Below are positions 1-9,100 of a stretch of 25,227 nucleotides of DNA, one piece after another (the first letter of the stretch is position 1; the number at the start of each line of letters is the position of its first letter). This DNA is from JALZOC01 sp038320555 (lineage in GTDB: Bacteria; Acidobacteriota; Vicinamibacteria; Vicinamibacterales; 2-12-FULL-66-21): positions 1 through 25,227 of the forward strand of contig JBBQEJ010000070.1 of assembly GCA_038320555.1 (NCBI GenBank), given 5' to 3'. The position numbers and the translations under genes were made by a program. A model generated the notes under the pieces. That model did no database searches. It was not told the DNA's origin and saw only the letters and a list, made by a program, of their open reading frames with translations.

Positions 1-120
1 GCCGAGGGCCCCGAACATCAGGATGATCCAGAGCCAGTACGTGTTCGGCCGGCGGCGCACGAAGTGCACGATGGCAAGCAGCTGCAGCACCATGCCGTAC
101 GGATAAAAGAGCCCAAACAT
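1..120 (-). CDS. N-terminus of a small membrane protein, cut by window edge
   Basis: The reverse strand reads 40 residues from an ATG at 118-120 to the window edge. It begins MFGLFYPYGMVLQLLAIVHF, a hydrophobic segment over about residues 2-21. A basic RRRP stretch follows, then a second hydrophobic segment beginning WLWIILMFGALG. This two-helix start with an Arg-rich turn resembles the PLDc_N-like N-terminus found on some acidobacterial TPR membrane proteins, but that is recall and the rest of the protein is outside the window. No Shine-Dalgarno sequence is visible. An extended -10 box lies 11 bases upstream of the ATG, so the message may have a very short leader. It is divergent from the plus-strand fragment at 354. 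Confidence 0.6.
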   Translation of the reverse strand, partial: MFGLFYPYGMVLQLLAIVHFVRRRPNTYWLWIILMFGALG

Positions 121-131
121 GCTGGCGCGCG

Positions 132-140
132 ACTATAGCA
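132..140 (-). promoter_or_regulatory. Possible extended -10 promoter for the minus-strand gene at 120
   Basis: On the reverse strand the sequence TTTGCTATAGT contains TGC-TATAGT, an extended -10 match that ends 11 bases before the ATG at 120. No convincing -35 is seen. The rest of the 121-353 gap shows no other clear element apart from a weak TACAAT (186-191) on the plus strand. Confidence 0.3.
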
Positions 141-353
141 AAGCCGCATGGGGAAACACCAATCACGGGCTGCGGCCGATCCGCGTACAATCTCCGGGTG
201 TCCTGCTTCAGCTGCGGTGCGGCGGCGCAGCGCTCGGTGTCGCGTGGGTCCTGATGGTACGAGGCGTCGATCTCCTGACGGGCGGAGAGGGGATCGCCAA
301 CTTTCCGGGCGCGATCGAACTGCTCTCGGGACGCAGGAAGCACGGCCGGTGTC

Positions 354-761
354 GTGGTGCAGGCCGCGCAATATGCGATTCGAAACGTCCTGCTGTTTTT
401 CTTTCTGCTCTTTCTCCTGCGGGTGCTGCTTCGGAGTGAATGGCCGGCCGCCCTCGCGTACGCGTCGGTTTTCGGGTTGCTCAGCGCGCTGGGCAACGAC
501 CATCCATGGATCGGCGGGCTGACGGGGTTCCTCTACTTCGGGAGCGGGGCGTTCGCCATGCTGCGGTGGGGTCTCCTGTCGTTTGCGGTCGGCACATTCG
601 TGAGCTCGCTGCTCATGAATGCTCCCGCCACGATAGACTCCTCCGCGTGGTACTTCGGGAACATGCTGCTGCTCATCGTTATTACGGTCGGCCTGGCGTC
701 GTGGGGCTTCTATACGTCCGCTGGCGGGCGGCTTTTGAAGCTGGAGGCGGCTAAAGGCTAG
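354..761 (+). CDS. Small multi-pass membrane protein, probable fragment of a larger protein
   Basis: This 135-residue protein uses a GTG start, with AGGAAG about 14 bases upstream. It is strongly hydrophobic, with about four membrane segments: residues 11-24 (VLLFFFLLFLLRVLL), 31-44, 56-83 and 100-120. The segment around GLLSFAVGTFVSSLL and the ending WGFYTSAGGRLL resemble the C-terminal membrane region of large acidobacterial kinase-linked membrane proteins; this is recall, not a search. The reading frame stays open upstream to a TGA at 276 but offers no better start. The sequence just before the GTG still looks protein-like (in-frame DAGSTAGV). It may therefore be the 3' remnant of a longer gene and not an intact small gene. 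It converges on the glycoside hydrolase with only 38 bases between stops. Confidence 0.5.
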   Translation: MVQAAQYAIRNVLLFFFLLFLLRVLLRSEWPAALAYASVFGLLSALGNDHPWIGGLTGFLYFGSGAFAMLRWGLLSFAVGTFVSSLLMNAPATIDSSAWYFGNMLLLIVITVGLASWGFYTSAGGRLLKLEAAKG

Positions 762-799
762 CGGCTCGCGATCGCGTTGGCGATTTCGTGCCGGCGCCG

Positions 800-2716
800 T
801 TATCGCCTGGCGCCTGCAATCGCCCGCGCGAGCTTCAACCGCGCCGCTTCGTACGGATCGCCGCTCTCGGGAAAGCTCACGCGTTCCCCGGCGTCCGAGA
901 AGACGCGCGGCACGATGGCGTCGAGCACCTCGGTCACGACAGCGTGCAGACCGAGCTCGCGAGCGAGCGTCAGGTACTGGTGGTCCTGGAGGCCTCGCCG
1001 AAAGTTCGCCAGTTGGATGGTGCCAATCGGTCCCGGCACACCCCGATCCTGATCGGGATGCAGCCGCTCTTCGCCAGGATATATCAGCACTCCGTCGCCG
1101 TGAATGTATCCCTCGTCTTCGGGCAACCTGTTGGGCTGCCGCCGGTTGTCGAAGGTGATGCTCTCTCTCCAGACGTCCTGGTTGCGCTCGCCTTGTTTCT
1201 GCGAATTGTGGCGCCAGTGCACGGCGTACCAGTAGAAATACACGCGGACGTCGTGCTTGAACGCGGCCCAGATGGTCGCGCGCGCGTCAGTGGCCGGCGC
1301 ATCGATCGTGATGGCGCCTCCCTCAGGCCGGCCGCCGTTGTAAAACCAGTACTCACGTCCCCGCGCCCGTTGGCTCGCGACCCGATCCAGGCGGAAACCC
1401 TTCGGGCCCGAGCACCAGATGTCGATAGCCGGATCGAGCGCCTCGACATATGTGCTCGTGACGAAGATCGGAAGCGCGCGGCCCGGTCCCGGGTTCGAGT
1501 GGATGTTGCCTGCAAGCGCCAAAATGTGCGGATACTCCGGCGGATGCGGTTCGTCCGGCATGTAGAGAAACGTGATCGCGTGCGGGATCTTCTCGCGGAG
1601 GAAAGTCATCCAGGCGTCGCTGCGCGCCCATGCGTTCGGCCGATCGTCAAAATCGCGGCCGGGACCGTAGAAGGTCCGAGGCGCGAGCACATTGCCAATC
1701 CCGGCGCCCGGCCCTTCATAGCCGTGCGCGTCCGTGAAATCCGCACCAGAGAACCGATCCCACACCGTGGGCAGCGTCTGCTCGTCGTAGGCCTGCACGA
1801 GCTCGACGCGGTGACGATGGGCGAGACGATGGTACTCCGCGTCGAGGTTGCGGCCGTGGTACAGCTCGGGCTGATCGCTCGAGTAGAACAACATCGCATG
1901 CATGCTGTTCTCATCGGGCAGTGTGAAGTTGAAGACCTCCAGCTCGATGGGCAGGATCCGTCGCAGCCTGTCGGCACGAATCTCGATTGTGCCGCGATAG
2001 ACGCCAGGCGTGCGCGCGCGGTCGATGTAGACCTCGATCCAAATCGCCTGGCTTTCTCGCGCACGGACTGCGACGGGGAAGCCTCCGCGTCCACGGCGCG
2101 CATTCTCCGGCACGAGCTGCACCGGTTTCCATCCGGTCGGAGTTTTTGGCGCTGCGGGCGATCCACGCTCGTAGACCCACGATGCATGCGACGGCGTCGT
2201 GACCAGCATGTAATGCTCTGTGAATATTTGAATGGGGCGGCCGAGGTAGTCGGTGGGATCGGCCGACGGAGCCCGGTAGGCGATGCGGCCCGCAGTCGAG
2301 ACCAGTCCGGGCAATCGCACCGACAACGCGCCAACCCCGCGCGCATCCGCCTCGACGATCACCTGGAACGCCACCACCTCGTTGCGGGCGCCGAACACGC
2401 GCACGAGACGGCCGTCCCACACGGAATTGTGCGCGGCCGCCGGATGGTTCTTCGCATCGCGCTCGACTTTTTCGCCGTCGTTCACCGCCCAGACGCGCCG
2501 GACGCCGGCGTTCGCATGGTTGGCGACGACGAGGAGTGCGATCGCGATCGCAAAGATCCTTCCGCCTAAAGGCGGAAGCCACAAAGACAGTCGTGAAGGC
2601 GAAAGCCACAAAGACAGTAGGCCAGGCCACTTGTCTTTTTCATTCTTGTGGCTTCCGCCTTCAGGCGGAAGAATCGAGCCGCCTAAAGGCGGAAGATCAC
2701 GCGTCCAGATCTTCAT
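800..2716 (-). CDS. Secreted DUF4091 / GH123-like glycoside hydrolase
   Basis: The predicted protein has 638 residues. The hydrophobic core RIFAIAIALLVVANHANA (residues 53-70) is a signal peptide. The mature part starts with a beta-sandwich-like region (WAVNDGEKV, then RVFGARNEVVAFQVIV) and continues into a TIM-barrel-like region containing FLYMPDEPH. D388-E389 match the adjacent Asp-Glu catalytic pair known from GH123 beta-N-acetylgalactosaminidases, which use substrate-assisted catalysis. Later motifs YFYWYAVHW, GDGVLIYPG and FRRGLQDHQYL are typical of the DUF4091 C-terminal region. The ATG at 2716 overlaps the TGA of the upstream DUF5107 gene as ATGA, so translation is probably coupled. 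Residues 8-52, between MKIWTRD and the signal-peptide core, are encoded by a palindromic repeat (2561-2695) and are not part of the family. A TTG inside the repeat could be an alternative start. The true substrate is unknown; an amino-sugar glycan is the best guess. Confidence 0.85.
   Translation of the reverse strand: MKIWTRDLPPLGGSILPPEGGSHKNEKDKWPGLLSLWLSPSRLSLWLPPLGGRIFAIAIALLVVANHANAGVRRVWAVNDGEKVERDAKNHPAAAHNSVWDGRLVRVFGARNEVVAFQVIVEADARGVGALSVRLPGLVSTAGRIAYRAPSADPTDYLGRPIQIFTEHYMLVTTPSHASWVYERGSPAAPKTPTGWKPVQLVPENARRGRGGFPVAVRARESQAIWIEVYIDRARTPGVYRGTIEIRADRLRRILPIELEVFNFTLPDENSMHAMLFYSSDQPELYHGRNLDAEYHRLAHRHRVELVQAYDEQTLPTVWDRFSGADFTDAHGYEGPGAGIGNVLAPRTFYGPGRDFDDRPNAWARSDAWMTFLREKIPHAITFLYMPDEPHPPEYPHILALAGNIHSNPGPGRALPIFVTSTYVEALDPAIDIWCSGPKGFRLDRVASQRARGREYWFYNGGRPEGGAITIDAPATDARATIWAAFKHDVRVYFYWYAVHWRHNSQKQGERNQDVWRESITFDNRRQPNRLPEDEGYIHGDGVLIYPGEERLHPDQDRGVPGPIGTIQLANFRRGLQDHQYLTLARELGLHAVVTEVLDAIVPRVFSDAGERVSFPESGDPYEAARLKLARAIAGARR
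2559..2695. repeat. Composite palindromic repeat inserted in frame in the hydrolase gene
   Basis: Three palindromes lie close together: CTTCCGCCTAAAGGCGGAAG at 2559-2578, CTTCCGCCTTCAGGCGGAAG at 2652-2671, and CCGCCT-AA-AGGCGG at 2679-2692. Between the first two is a near-perfect 23-base direct repeat with a 27-base period (2569-2591 and 2596-2618, one mismatch) ending GCCACAAAGACAGT. Its start recurs inverted at about 2643-2661, so the block can fold on itself. In the hydrolase frame it reads LPPLGG at both ends (also LPPEGG and SLWL twice). On the opposite strand it reads as FRLKAEA-type peptide. The 135 bases from 2561 to 2695 equal 45 codons, so the frame is kept. Confidence 0.85.
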
Positions 2717-5700
2717 TGAGCAGCTCTCGCCACAGTGCGGCGCAAATCAGCACGTGCCAGCGCGTGGGACAGATTGCGGTCGGGGAACGCAAACACGCGG
2801 CGTAACGATTCGCGCGACTCATCGACGCGGCCCAACGCCGCAAGCAATGCGGCGCGCGCGTACTCCAGCAGTCCTGGATTGCTCGTCCCGCCAGATTCAA
2901 GCGTGACGGTCGCGACTTTGAGCGCCTTCTCCAGGCGGACGCGGTCGGCGGCCGTCCGCCCTTTTCCGAGGCGGCTCCGAGCGGCGTCGCCGATCGCCAT
3001 CGTCATAGGCGGACTGTCTTCTGCAAGGCCACGCGCGAGTCGGCTCCATCGCGCGCGGGCCGAGTCGCGCTGGTCGCATGCCCAGTCAATCGCGGCGACC
3101 TGCAGCGCCATGGCCGGCACCGCAATCGTATCGGCCAGGCCTTCGCGAGTGAAGACCAGACCCGGCTGCTCCCGCGACAGTGAGTCCAGAATCTCACGCG
3201 ATGTGACGCAGTTGCCGCTATCGGCCGCCATTTTCGCAGACGACAGACGGACCTGCGCGTAGACAGCCCTCACACTCGTGCCTCCCTCCTCGCCCGGGAA
3301 GAACCGATCGTGAAAGAGCCGCTCGGCCGCCGAGGCTTCTCCTGCCTCGGCGAGCGCAACCGCAAGCTTGAACACCAGCGACGCCGGCATGCCATCGGAG
3401 GGTGGGAAGCGGCGGAGCGCATCCACGCGCTCGCGTGGCGAGGCATTCGTTGCGCTCAGGACACCGTCGAGTGTCAGGTATAGCTCCACGTTGGCGCTGT
3501 CTGCGGCTGTTCCCTCCTCGAGGACGCTCCGCGCTTCCGCGTAATCGGGCGAACCCTGGAGCAGTGCCAGACCGAGGTTGCGATGCAGCGTCGGAATACC
3601 TGGCCGCGCACGCCGGGCGCGTTGCCAGGCCTCGATGGCGGGTTCGATCAGTCCGCTGGCCAGATACAACGAGCCCAGCAGATGCTGCGCGCCGGCATCA
3701 TCCGGGTTCGCCTGCAGCGCGGCCCGGAGAACAGGAAAGGAGGATCGCCGGCTCGGAAACACATAGGTGCTGGGAAGCGATCGCGCCGCGCTGTAATCTG
3801 CGCCGGGATTTCCGCCGGCCTGCGCGCGCACGTAGCCCCGGTAGTAGGCCACGAGCGGGGACTCCTGGGGCAGCACGGCGCCCACCTCACGCATCGGTGG
3901 CTCCACGCGCGGGTACTGTCTGTCGAGCAGATCCATCGCCTCGGCGTACGCGCTGATGGACAGATACTGATCCACCAGGTCGAGGACGTGGTTGGCGTCA
4001 GCGCCCAGATGCGGCCAGAGATCGGCATCCGGCTCTCCCAGGAGCGTCAGCTCGTGCCGGAGCAGGCTGCTCGTCGGATCGATCATCCGCCAGTAATGCG
4101 CGCGTGCGCGGGCATCGTCGGCACGGCCGACACGACGAAGCAGCGCCACCTCGAGCGCTCCCGCGACCGACGTCCGAGGCGACTCCGCGCCGGCGAGCTG
4201 CAGGTGCTGCAGAGCGGCGTCCGGACGTCCTTCTTTGGCGGACAGCCGCGCGAGTTGGAGTAGTGCGGCCGTACGCGTCGCCCGGAAGCGTCGGGACGCT
4301 TCCAGATACGGGCGCGCGTCGTCCAGGCGGCCGGCCGCCGCGAGGGCCAGGCCGAGGTAGTACTGCACTTCGAAATCGGTCGTATTTCGTGCGTGTGCCG
4401 CCATCAGCCAGTCGATCACCTGAGGCGACCCGCCGGCGTTGGCATCTGCCCAGCCAAGCGCCACCCCCAGCCGCCCGGCCGCCTTCAGCAGCGCCAGGCT
4501 CTCTGGATGGCGCGCGAGACCGGCGCGATATCGCGCCAGGGCCGCCAGCCTGCGTCCTTCGAGCTCGTCGGTCTCGCCGCTGTCGATGATTTCGGCGGCA
4601 CCCGACGCCTGCCCCGATGAGTGCGAAGTGGCTTGTGGCCCGGTCCGCACTGCGGCGGCTGGCGTCCGATCGAACACGTTTTCGGTGTGACGCAACACGA
4701 CGTGGGCGGGGGCATCCGAGAGCTCGAACGTCACCGCGGCTCCAGGCGTCACCTCGTCGACTTCCGCCCGCCACACCTCGCGCGGGGACAACGACACGTG
4801 TCTGTCGATCGCGGTGGTTGTTCCGAACCCGATTTTGATGCGCGCGTCAGGCATGTCCCGGGTGACATCGAGCGCGATTTGCATGTGCGTCGGTGTCGGG
4901 CGCTCCATCTGCAGAACCGCGTCGGCGTTCGCGCGCGTGATGCCGCCAAGATCGCGCACGGGCACCCAGTGCTCCGAGAACCTGACGGTCTCCTGCGGCT
5001 CGAGGAAGGCGTACGTTTCCTGGTTGCGGAACAACCCGGCCTGCAGCTCCACGTACGCGCTGTCGTCGTCAGAAAGCGCCGTGCGCCAATCCGCGGCGTC
5101 GCGATCGTGTCCCCAGGACCAGACCTTGTGGGTCGGGAGCTCGGCAGGTTCCGCCACATGGACCGTGCCGCTCCTGGTATGTGGATGATAGACGCCGACA
5201 AATCCCTCGCGCGTGCCATAGGTAAAGAGCGAGACCGGACCGTCGATCTGATTGCGGATGATGCTGAGGTCGCGCCCCTTGTCGTCGATGGGCCACCGTT
5301 CGATTCGCGTGAAACCGTGCGTCGCCATCAGTTCGGTTGGGTAGACGAGGCGCGAATCGTCCCACACCTGCACGGCGGCATTGTTCCACCAGTAATAGCG
5401 ATGGCGCACGTCACTGCCGTTGTACAAATCGACCTTCTGATCGAGGACCGATCGCCCGGGGTCGAGACGCAGCTCCACGCGCCACTGAGAGCCGTACACC
5501 TGATCGACGTTGCCCACCCAGATCGACCCGCTGCCGTCTTCGTGCTGCGCCGTCGCGAAGTCGACGGGCGACATCGACATCCAGTTGTGCGACACGGGAA
5601 AGTTGAACTCGATGCCGAAGGCTGCCCACGCACCGCGGTATCCAATCAGGGCTTTCTTGATCGCGGTGTTGGCGTAGAACATCTCGCGCCCCGTTCGCTT

Positions 5701-6006
5701 GTCGAGACAGCTGTAGACATGCCCGCCGAGATCGGGCAGGACGGTAAGGCGCAGGTATTCGTTCTCCAGGTGGAGGCTGCGCCAGCTCACGAGCTCTCGC
5801 CGGTTCGTCAAGGCGTCGCGGATTGGATAGGGATAGTTGAACCGGCCGAAGGAAAACAGGTCGAAGGGTGGGTTCGGATTCGCCGGACCTTCCGCGTACG
5901 TGGGAATCTGAATGGAGTCCTGCCACACGCGCACGGCCGTTCCCGTCGCGGCCGACATCAGGGTGACCGCAGACGCAAGGGCAGCGGCGAGCAGCACAGA
6001 TCTCAT
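2713..6006 (-). CDS. Secreted DUF5107 domain protein with C-terminal TPR repeats
   Basis: The predicted protein has 1097 residues. The ATG at 6006 is preferred over a GTG three bases earlier because AGGGA lies six bases before it. A signal peptide (MRSVLLAAALASAVTLMSA) is followed by a DUF5107-type domain (about residues 45-330), recognised by ENEYLRLTVLPDLGGHVYSC, a galactose-mutarotase-like beta-sandwich signature, then GIEFNFPVSHNW and YYWWNNAAVQV. A short beta-rich linker (about 350-440) leads to a long helical region of TPR-like repeats (about 480-1095), with units such as LGLALLQGSPDYAEARSVLE and HLLGSLYLASGLIEPAIEAW. Known DUF5107-TPR proteins are mostly uncharacterised but tend to lie near glycoside hydrolases. 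Here the gene is first in an operon with a GH123-like enzyme. It may bind or isomerise a sugar or organise a degradation complex; this is inference. Confidence 0.85.
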   Translation of the reverse strand: MRSVLLAAALASAVTLMSAATGTAVRVWQDSIQIPTYAEGPANPNPPFDLFSFGRFNYPYPIRDALTNRRELVSWRSLHLENEYLRLTVLPDLGGHVYSCLDKRTGREMFYANTAIKKALIGYRGAWAAFGIEFNFPVSHNWMSMSPVDFATAQHEDGSGSIWVGNVDQVYGSQWRVELRLDPGRSVLDQKVDLYNGSDVRHRYYWWNNAAVQVWDDSRLVYPTELMATHGFTRIERWPIDDKGRDLSIIRNQIDGPVSLFTYGTREGFVGVYHPHTRSGTVHVAEPAELPTHKVWSWGHDRDAADWRTALSDDDSAYVELQAGLFRNQETYAFLEPQETVRFSEHWVPVRDLGGITRANADAVLQMERPTPTHMQIALDVTRDMPDARIKIGFGTTTAIDRHVSLSPREVWRAEVDEVTPGAAVTFELSDAPAHVVLRHTENVFDRTPAAAVRTGPQATSHSSGQASGAAEIIDSGETDELEGRRLAALARYRAGLARHPESLALLKAAGRLGVALGWADANAGGSPQVIDWLMAAHARNTTDFEVQYYLGLALAAAGRLDDARPYLEASRRFRATRTAALLQLARLSAKEGRPDAALQHLQLAGAESPRTSVAGALEVALLRRVGRADDARARAHYWRMIDPTSSLLRHELTLLGEPDADLWPHLGADANHVLDLVDQYLSISAYAEAMDLLDRQYPRVEPPMREVGAVLPQESPLVAYYRGYVRAQAGGNPGADYSAARSLPSTYVFPSRRSSFPVLRAALQANPDDAGAQHLLGSLYLASGLIEPAIEAWQRARRARPGIPTLHRNLGLALLQGSPDYAEARSVLEEGTAADSANVELYLTLDGVLSATNASPRERVDALRRFPPSDGMPASLVFKLAVALAEAGEASAAERLFHDRFFPGEEGGTSVRAVYAQVRLSSAKMAADSGNCVTSREILDSLSREQPGLVFTREGLADTIAVPAMALQVAAIDWACDQRDSARARWSRLARGLAEDSPPMTMAIGDAARSRLGKGRTAADRVRLEKALKVATVTLESGGTSNPGLLEYARAALLAALGRVDESRESLRRVFAFPDRNLSHALARADLRRTVARAAQ

Positions 6007-6009
6007 CAC

Positions 6010-6190
6010 GAATCCCTAATCGCTCGAAATCACCAATCGCGAATCCGTGGTCGGTGAATCCGTGAATCGCTGAATCCTTGAACCTCTGCATCCGCGAGCG
6101 ATGCAGGCATTCGACGATTCAACGCGATTCCCGGATTCAACGATCAGTGATTCACGATTCGTGAAGCAGTGATTCAATGATTAGCGATTC
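6010..6190. repeat. GAATC/GATTC-rich intergenic repeat region
   Basis: Twelve copies of GAATC or GATTC occur in 181 bases. The left half has GAATC at 6010, 6041, 6056, 6064 and 6072. The right half has the complement GATTC at 6116, 6126, 6134, 6149, 6156, 6171 and 6186. The two halves are thus roughly inverted and could form a long imperfect stem. At the centre is a perfect 7-base stem, CTGCATC (6086-6092) with GATGCAG (6100-6106). A further palindrome, TTCACGATTCGTGAA, lies at 6151-6165. The right end encodes the last residues (TRNR, stop) of the vWFA protein ending at 6181. The left end holds the ribosome-binding region of the DUF5107 gene. Confidence 0.7.
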
Positions 6191-9100
6191 CGTGTTGCAG
6201 CCGCGACCCAGGTGTCGACCAGCGCGAGCGACGGCCCGCCGCGCGCGCGGTACGCGTCGGCGAGGCGCATCATCCGTGCCCGATCCAGATCGACACTCTC
6301 AATGGGCTGCCGGCTGTCGAACGCTTCGTACAGCACGAGCAGCGCAAACGCGAGTGACAGCTCGTCCTCGGCTCGCTGCTCGATCAGCTTGTCGAGAGTC
6401 TGCAGTCCATTGATCTGGTGTCCTCCCAGCAGTGCCGCCACGGCGAAGCGTCGCTGCAATGCCTGGTCTTCGGGCCAGCGGGTGCGGGACGCATCGAGGT
6501 CCTCGACGGCGAGATCTCCCCGGCCCTGACGCAGCAGCGCGTCTGCCAGCATGACGTGCAGCGCGGGCGTGTCGCCTTCCCGGATGAGCGCGGTTCGCCA
6601 GGCCCCGGCGGCTTCCTTGTCCTTCCCGCCCGCGGCGTAGCACGCTCCCAGGTACACCATCGCCGGAAAGAAATCCGGGGAGCCGCGTATCGCATCGCGG
6701 AACGCGGCGGCGGCCGGTTCGAGCTTCTTGTCTGCGAGCAGCGTCAGGCCCCTGAGAAAGGCCCCAACCGGCGCCCCGGTCGCCTGCGCGTCCGAGATGA
6801 TGAGCCCGTCGAGCCCCTTGGTCCGAGCGTGCTCGAGAAGCTCGCGCACTGCAGGGGAAGACGCGTCGGGCCTGGTTGCGACTCGATCGAGAAACGCGCC
6901 GAGGATCGGGGGCGAGAGGACTTGATCGAGAGCGAATGGCGGAGCCGCGACGAGCAAGCGTGCGGCAGGACGTGCGACTGGTGTGCCCCCCGCGAGAAGT
7001 GCTGATGGAGCTTTGGCATCGACGACGAGGCGCGGTGGTCCCATTACCGTGAACGCGCGGCGCACGTCTCCGAGCGGCTCGCTGCCGGACTTGACCTTTG
7101 CGCGGACCACGTAAGCGCCAGGAGGCAGGAGTCGCATCTCCGCCACTCCCTGGGCCAGCATCGCGCCCTCGCGCGGGCCTGGCGACAGGACCGCCGTCGT
7201 GCGGATGAGCGCCGGCCCCTCGGCGGTGGCGGCAATCTCGAATTCGACGCCCGTGCCCTCGAGCCGGCTCTTTTCGCCTTCGAGGTCGATTTCGAGCGCG
7301 AGGCGTTCATCCTGACCGACGCCGTCCAACGCGACGCGCGCGTCACCCTCGGAGCCGCTTGCGACTCGAACGAGCACGGGACCGGTCGCGGTCAACGCAC
7401 CGAGCGGCACGTCGCGAACCTCGACGCGGTGATCGACCGAGCCCACCCGTCCCGCGCTGTCCATCACACCGATGCGAACGATGTAGCTGCCGGGAGGCAG
7501 GGGGATGTTCGTGGAGAACGGCAGCGTGTTCCCGCCGCCGTGCGCGAGCGCGACCTCCCCGGACGTGATCTTCTTCCCCTGCAGATCGCTCACCTGCAGC
7601 CGGAGCGTCGCCTCACCGGGCTGGGCGCGGGAGATTTCGCCGGACAGCAGCACTCTGCGGCGCGATCCATCTTCGGGATCCGCCGAAAGATAACTTGTGA
7701 CACGAAGTCCGACGTCCGTGGCGGTAATGGGCCCGTCGATCGCCGACCCCAGACGCGCAGCCCAATCGCGATCCTCGTACGTCCGCACGTCGAAGATCTC
7801 GCGCGCCCGCACGGTCACATTCCCGCGCAGCACCTGCACTTTCATGCGCCGGCCCTTGCCATCCCCGTCGGTGGGGTCTCGTTCGATGCCGACGCGGTAA
7901 TACCCGGACAGTTCGCGCCCGATCCGTTCGAAGACAGCCTCGGCGCCGACTTCGGCACGATAGGATCCGCCGCCGGTCATGGTGGCCAGCGTTTCGAGCG
8001 GTCCCGAGTGGAGGTAGCTGTCCGCCAGGGGCGTCGACGTCATCAGGCGCTTGTCGGCTGAGAAAGAGGACGTCGGGATATAGACCGAGAAAAGCGTCGT
8101 GCGCGCAGCCGCCGCATCAGCCGCAACCTGGAGCATGAGCGACACCTCGTCGCGCTCATCGAGAGGCCACCCTCCGGAAATCAAAATGACGGTCTTGTCC
8201 CCGTGAACGCGTCCCAGCGCGGTGAGATACTGCCGCAGCACTGACAGGCTGGCCAGCGAGTTCATCTGGGCAGTGCGCCAGGTGGCTTCGGCCTGCATCT
8301 GGATGTCCCGCGTGCACGCGCTCATACCGAATGCGCCCGAGACATTGCCGCCACGCGAAGTTCCAGAGCCTCCTCCACCTGTTGGCGCGCCACCCGACGG
8401 AGCTGGTGCCCCGCCCCCCCCGCTCTCTCCTCCTGCCGGCGCACCACCGCCGCCTCCCCCTCCGCCTCCGCCTCCGCCAGAGGGCGGAGCGGGCGACCCC
8501 GTCGCAGGCGGCGACCCGCCTCCCGACGCGGAACCACCCGACACGGAGCCGATGCCCGCGGAGCTGGAGCCGCACTCCCGCTCTCCGAGGCTGCGCAGGG
8601 CGAGCAGATTGCGGTTCGAGATATCGCGCGCGTCGGCAAGGCTGCCGAACTCCCAGCCTGTCATCGATCGGCCCATTCCGGTGACGCGCTGCAGCCCTTC
8701 TCGCACGCGATCGTGCGCCCACGTGAACGTGACGTTCGGCCCGAGCGGCATGAGCATCAGCGCGGATCGGTCGGCAAACGTGAGCCGCGAGAAGAAGGGG
8801 CCGGCAGCCGCGGCCACGCGCCGTGCGGCGCCCAGGTCGAGCGAGTTCTGATCGACGATGAACGCGAACAAACGGCCGGTGCCGCCGCCCTCATTCGTGC
8901 TGATCGACGCGACGTCGGCGGACGGGGCTATCCCTCGGGCGGCCGACCGATCGACGAACTCCGCGGTGACGACGTGCCTTGGTTGTCCACCCACGGTCAC
9001 GACGAAATCGGCGGGCAGGAGTCCGCGCAGAGGCTGACCCTGTTTGTCGACGACGCCGACGTCCACGGTGACGACCTCGGTGCCGCTGCGGAATGCAGCC

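Noticed and set aside
788..2569. 593-codon open frame on the plus strand opposite the glycoside hydrolase
   Set aside because: It is antisense to a gene with signal peptide and catalytic motif; its product is Arg/Val/Asp-rich without domain features, as expected for a high-GC shadow frame.
4621..6057. 478-codon plus-strand open frame opposite the DUF5107 gene
   Set aside because: Shadow of the conserved DUF5107 domain; no recognisable protein features.
6010..6190. CRISPR array
   Set aside because: The repeats are only about 5-8 bases, irregularly spaced and in both orientations; no uniform spacers and no cas genes.
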